Positions 5,149-7,185 of a stretch of 7,185 bases of DNA are shown in pieces. The stretch lies in assembly GCA_041584015.1 (NCBI GenBank), contig JBFHES010000235.1, positions 1 through 7,185 on the forward strand, read 5' to 3'. Within the stretch, counting starts at the first letter, position 1, and each line of letters starts with the position of its first letter. Position numbers and translations under genes: made by a program. Origin of the DNA: JBFHES01 sp041584015 (lineage in GTDB: Bacteria > Bacteroidota > Bacteroidia > Bacteroidales > M50B96). The notes under the pieces are model-generated. The model had not been told where the DNA came from. It ran no database searches and saw only the letters and a program-made list of their open reading frames with translations.

Positions 5149-7185
5149 AGCATTGAGTTTATTTGGCAGAATTGAAATTGTTACAATCATTAGTAGGCTT
5201 AAAACTGCCGTGCTTAGTTTAGGAAGTTTAAATGATTTTTTGCCTGATTCAACATACTTATATAAAATCGGCAGTACAATCAATGTTAGTAAAGTAGATG
5301 TGAGCATACCTCCAATTACAACAGTTGCCAAAGGACGTTGAACTTCAGCACCTGCGGAGGTTGATATTGCCATTGGTAAGAAACCAAGAATATCGGTTGA
5401 AGCAGTTAATAAAATGGGTCGGATACGTCTAATTGACCCTTTTTTAAGTATATCATTAATATGCAGCTTGCCTTCTTCCTTTAATTCATTAAAGCCACTT
5501 ATGAGAACCAGCCCATTCAGTACGGCTACACCAAACAAAACAATAAAGCCTACCCCGGCAGAGATACTAAACGGCATGTCTCTTAAAAACAACGAAAACA
5601 CTCCACCTACGGCAGCAAAGGGTACTGCTACATAAATCATAAGTGTTTGCTTAAATGATTTTACTGCAAAAAACACCAACATAAATATTAATGCCAAAGA
5701 GAGCGGAACAACAAGAGACAGCCTTTGAGAAGCTCTTTCCAAATTTTCAAAAGCACCTCCGTAACGAATGTAATATCCGGTAGGTAAATCCAATTTCTTG
5801 TCCAAGGTTGTTTGAATTTCTTCAACAAGTGACTTTATATCACGACCTTCAACATTTATCCCTACGTAAGTTCGTCTATTGGTGTTATCACGACTTATTT
5901 GCATTGGACCAGGTTGATAACTTATTTCAGCAACTTCCTTTATTGGAATTTGATTTCCATCTTTTAAATTGACATATAAGTTACGAATATCGTCTATGCT
6001 GGTTCGGTGTTCTTCATCTAACCTCACAACAAGGTCAAACATTTTTTCACCCTCATAAATACTTCCAGCAACACCGCCACTAAATGCAGTTTCAATAACC
6101 GTATTAAGTTCAGTTATATTTAAACCATACCGCCCCATTTTATTACGGTCGTAATTAACAGTGATTTGTGGTAACCCTTGGGTTGCCTCCGCTTTTACAC
6201 CTGCCACACCCTCAATTCCAGAAACTAAACCTGCAATTTCAGCTGCTTTATCTGCAAGAATATTTAGGTCGTCACCATAGAGTTTAATGGCTAAATCTTC
6301 ACGTATCCCTGTCAGCAACTCATTAAAACGCATCTCAACAGGTTGAGTAAATTCAAAGTTAATACCCGGTAATACGCTGACTTTTTCCTTGACTTTATCA
6401 ACTAATTCCTTTTTCGATTCAGCCTTAGTCCATTGGTCTTGTGGTTTGAGTATCACAAAAATATCGGCAATATCTATCGGCATGGGATCCATTGGTAAAT
6501 CGGCTACCCCAATTCTGCTTTGAATACTTTCTATTTCATCTGGAAAATTTTCTAAAACAATCTGTTCCAATCGTGTAGAAGCTTTAGTAACCTCTGTTAA
6601 TGAAGTTCCTGGTTTCAAGAACGCTTGAAATGCAAAATCCCCTTCATCGAGTTTTGGAATAAATTCAGCTCCCATTCGGGAGAATAAGAAACCACCTGAT
6701 ATTAATAAAATCAATGCAATTGCTATAACAATGCGACTTCTTTTAATTGCCCAATCAATAACCGGACTGTATATATTTTCGAGTTTCCCTATTAATCTAT
6801 CACCCCATGTTTTTCTATCGGTTTTAGGTGGTTGAATAAATAAGGAAGCCATCATAGGTATATATGTTAAACACAATACCACAACACCCAATACAGCAAA
6901 ACCAAAAGTCATTGCCATTGGGATAAACATTTTACCCTCGACACCTTGAAGTGCAAGTACGGGGATGAATACGATTAAAATGATTAATTGACCAAAAAAT
7001 GCGGAGTTCATCATTTTACTGGACGACTCATAGGCTATTTCATTGCGCTTAGTTTGGTCGAGTTTTGTTCCAATCAAACTTTTCTTGTGCATGTAAAAAA
7101 TCATAGCTTCCACAATGATTACCGCACCATCGACCAGTATTCCAAAATCAAGCGCTCCAAGACTCATTAAGTTTGCCCACACACC
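4006..7185 (-). CDS. czcA: CzcA-type heavy-metal RND pump fused to a TolC/CzcC-like outer-membrane factor (partial, 5' end outside window)
   Basis: The frame is open through 7185, giving 1059 residues in the window; numbering here starts at the GTG at 7182, which is an internal valine and not a start. By comparison with CzcA, about 390 N-terminal residues are missing, so the full protein would be near 1450. Seen: helix 4 with D12-FGILV-D18-GAVIIV-E25, matching the CzcA proton-relay residues D402/D408/E415 in spacing; helices 5-7 at about 61-80, 90-116 and 148-168; a large periplasmic porter region at 170-480 with DPMPIDIADIFVILKPQDQW (232-251); and helices 8-12 (about 488-641). The DFG..DG motif and DPMP block point to divalent cations (Zn/Co/Cd), not Cu/Ag. 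After a short linker comes a signal-peptide-like segment (about 656-678, ending KLNA|QE) and a complete outer-membrane efflux domain (680-1058). Pump and channel thus share one reading frame. The role is proton-driven export of periplasmic metal with the adjacent adaptor. Confidence 0.93.
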   Translation of the reverse strand, partial: GVWANLMSLGALDFGILVDGAVIIVEAMIFYMHKKSLIGTKLDQTKRNEIAYESSSKMMNSAFFGQLIILIVFIPVLALQGVEGKMFIPMAMTFGFAVLGVVVLCLTYIPMMASLFIQPPKTDRKTWGDRLIGKLENIYSPVIDWAIKRSRIVIAIALILLISGGFLFSRMGAEFIPKLDEGDFAFQAFLKPGTSLTEVTKASTRLEQIVLENFPDEIESIQSRIGVADLPMDPMPIDIADIFVILKPQDQWTKAESKKELVDKVKEKVSVLPGINFEFTQPVEMRFNELLTGIREDLAIKLYGDDLNILADKAAEIAGLVSGIEGVAGVKAEATQGLPQITVNYDRNKMGRYGLNITELNTVIETAFSGGVAGSIYEGEKMFDLVVRLDEEHRTSIDDIRNLYVNLKDGNQIPIKEVAEISYQPGPMQISRDNTNRRTYVGINVEGRDIKSLVEEIQTTLDKKLDLPTGYYIRYGGAFENLERASQRLSLVVPLSLALIFMLVFFAVKSFKQTLMIYVAVPFAAVGGVFSLFLRDMPFSISAGVGFIVLFGVAVLNGLVLISGFNELKEEGKLHINDILKKGSIRRIRPILLTASTDILGFLPMAISTSAGAEVQRPLATVVIGGMLTSTLLTLIVLPILYKYVESGKKSFKLPKLSTAVLSLLMIVTISILPNKLNAQESAISIEQAIERAKENYPSIKAAQMEVDKQKALKATAYDFGSTSIYTGKEEVGNGLPGIQNQIGIGQSDIDIFGIPAKSKLANARTQQAVVGQNLTEQTLSRDVSIAWYNAVYNKQQWLLFVQLDSLYSNFQKAAELRYKTQQTSKIEFLSASAKYKELQVDIKKAKSNYLASLQLLNQYLLYPSEFDVNIQNIGQNAFDIVSKSDSLNESPLLNYYSTAINVAESEWKTEKANFLPKLNLGYAMQSVDGQSGFYAWEAGVSIPLLFFAQSGKTKAANINVQIAGQQYQQKELEIKAGYNQQISRYLALQDVINYYRNEALPLADEQIQASNMAYKLGSIDYVQFIQNMETAINTKQEFLNQQAEYFELSAQLKYITGK
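5146..5229 (-). other. Signal-peptide-like segment at the pump/channel fusion junction
   Basis: Residues 652-679 (counted from 7182) read as a basic start (KLPK), a hydrophobic core LSTAVLSLLMIVTISIL (656-672), and a polar end NKLNA|QE. This has the make-up of a type I signal peptide and resembles the QSLSA|QE end of the nearby DUF302 signal. It begins about 10 residues after the last RND helix, whose C-terminus is cytoplasmic, so it could act as a thirteenth crossing that exports the channel domain and is then cut by signal peptidase. An internal ATG (5190-5188) within the core is too close to the cleavage point to serve as a sensible start. Confidence 0.65.

Noticed and set aside
5188..5190. 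Internal ATG as a separate start for the outer-membrane channel
   Set aside because: It would leave only about 14 residues before the NA|QE site with no basic N-terminus, and no ribosome binding site or stop codon precedes it.
7180..7182. GTG as the start codon of the RND gene
   Set aside because: It lies inside the conserved segment before helix 4 (GVWANLMSLGALDFG); the frame remains open to base 7185 and the pump's N-terminal half must lie outside the window.

Overview
The window is one uninterrupted block of seven same-strand genes, all read right to left on the minus strand, and it is open at both ends. Together they form a heavy-metal (most likely Zn/Co/Cd-type divalent cation) export and handling operon. 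The DNA is AT-rich, most starts have no Shine-Dalgarno but A/T-rich leaders, and secreted proteins end their signal peptides in a '...SA|QE' or '...NA|QE' pattern. The trimeric-efflux genes also have the fused architecture I associate with Bacteroidetes. I therefore infer a member of the Bacteroidota (Flavobacteriia/Cytophagia/Bacteroidia-like); no marker gene in the window settles the genus.

Layout in transcription order. (1) 7185-4006: the C-terminal part of a CzcA-type RND pump whose reading frame runs without a stop into a complete TolC/CzcC-type outer-membrane factor; the first ~390 residues lie beyond the right edge. (2) 3986-2709: a CzcB/CusB-type periplasmic adaptor lipoprotein with two His/acid-rich stretches. 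(3) 2697-2368: a divergent PII-like signalling protein without the uridylylation-site tyrosine motif. (4) A 72-base gap holding a strong stem-loop (2327-2358). (5) 2295-1834: a secreted DUF302 protein. (6) 1827-1240: a membrane protein of the isoprenylcysteine methyltransferase (ICMT/PEMT, CzcN-like) family. (7) 1228-335: a CzcD/ZitB-type cation diffusion facilitator with a His-rich N-terminus. (8) 341 to beyond base 1: the start of a second CDF-type transporter with an N-terminal heavy-metal-associated (HMA-like) domain, overlapping czcD by 7 bases.

How the parts fit (family knowledge plus inference): the CDF proteins move divalent metal from the cytoplasm to the periplasm. The RND pump, adaptor and outer-membrane channel then carry periplasmic metal out of the cell. 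The PII-like protein may sense metal or nucleotide state for the pump. The DUF302 and ICMT-like proteins are accessory and of unknown role. Intergenic gaps are 6-19 bases apart from the stem-loop gap, so a single polycistronic unit is likely. Its promoter lies outside the window to the right. There are no RNA genes, mobile elements, CRISPR arrays or gene-free stretches longer than 300 bases.
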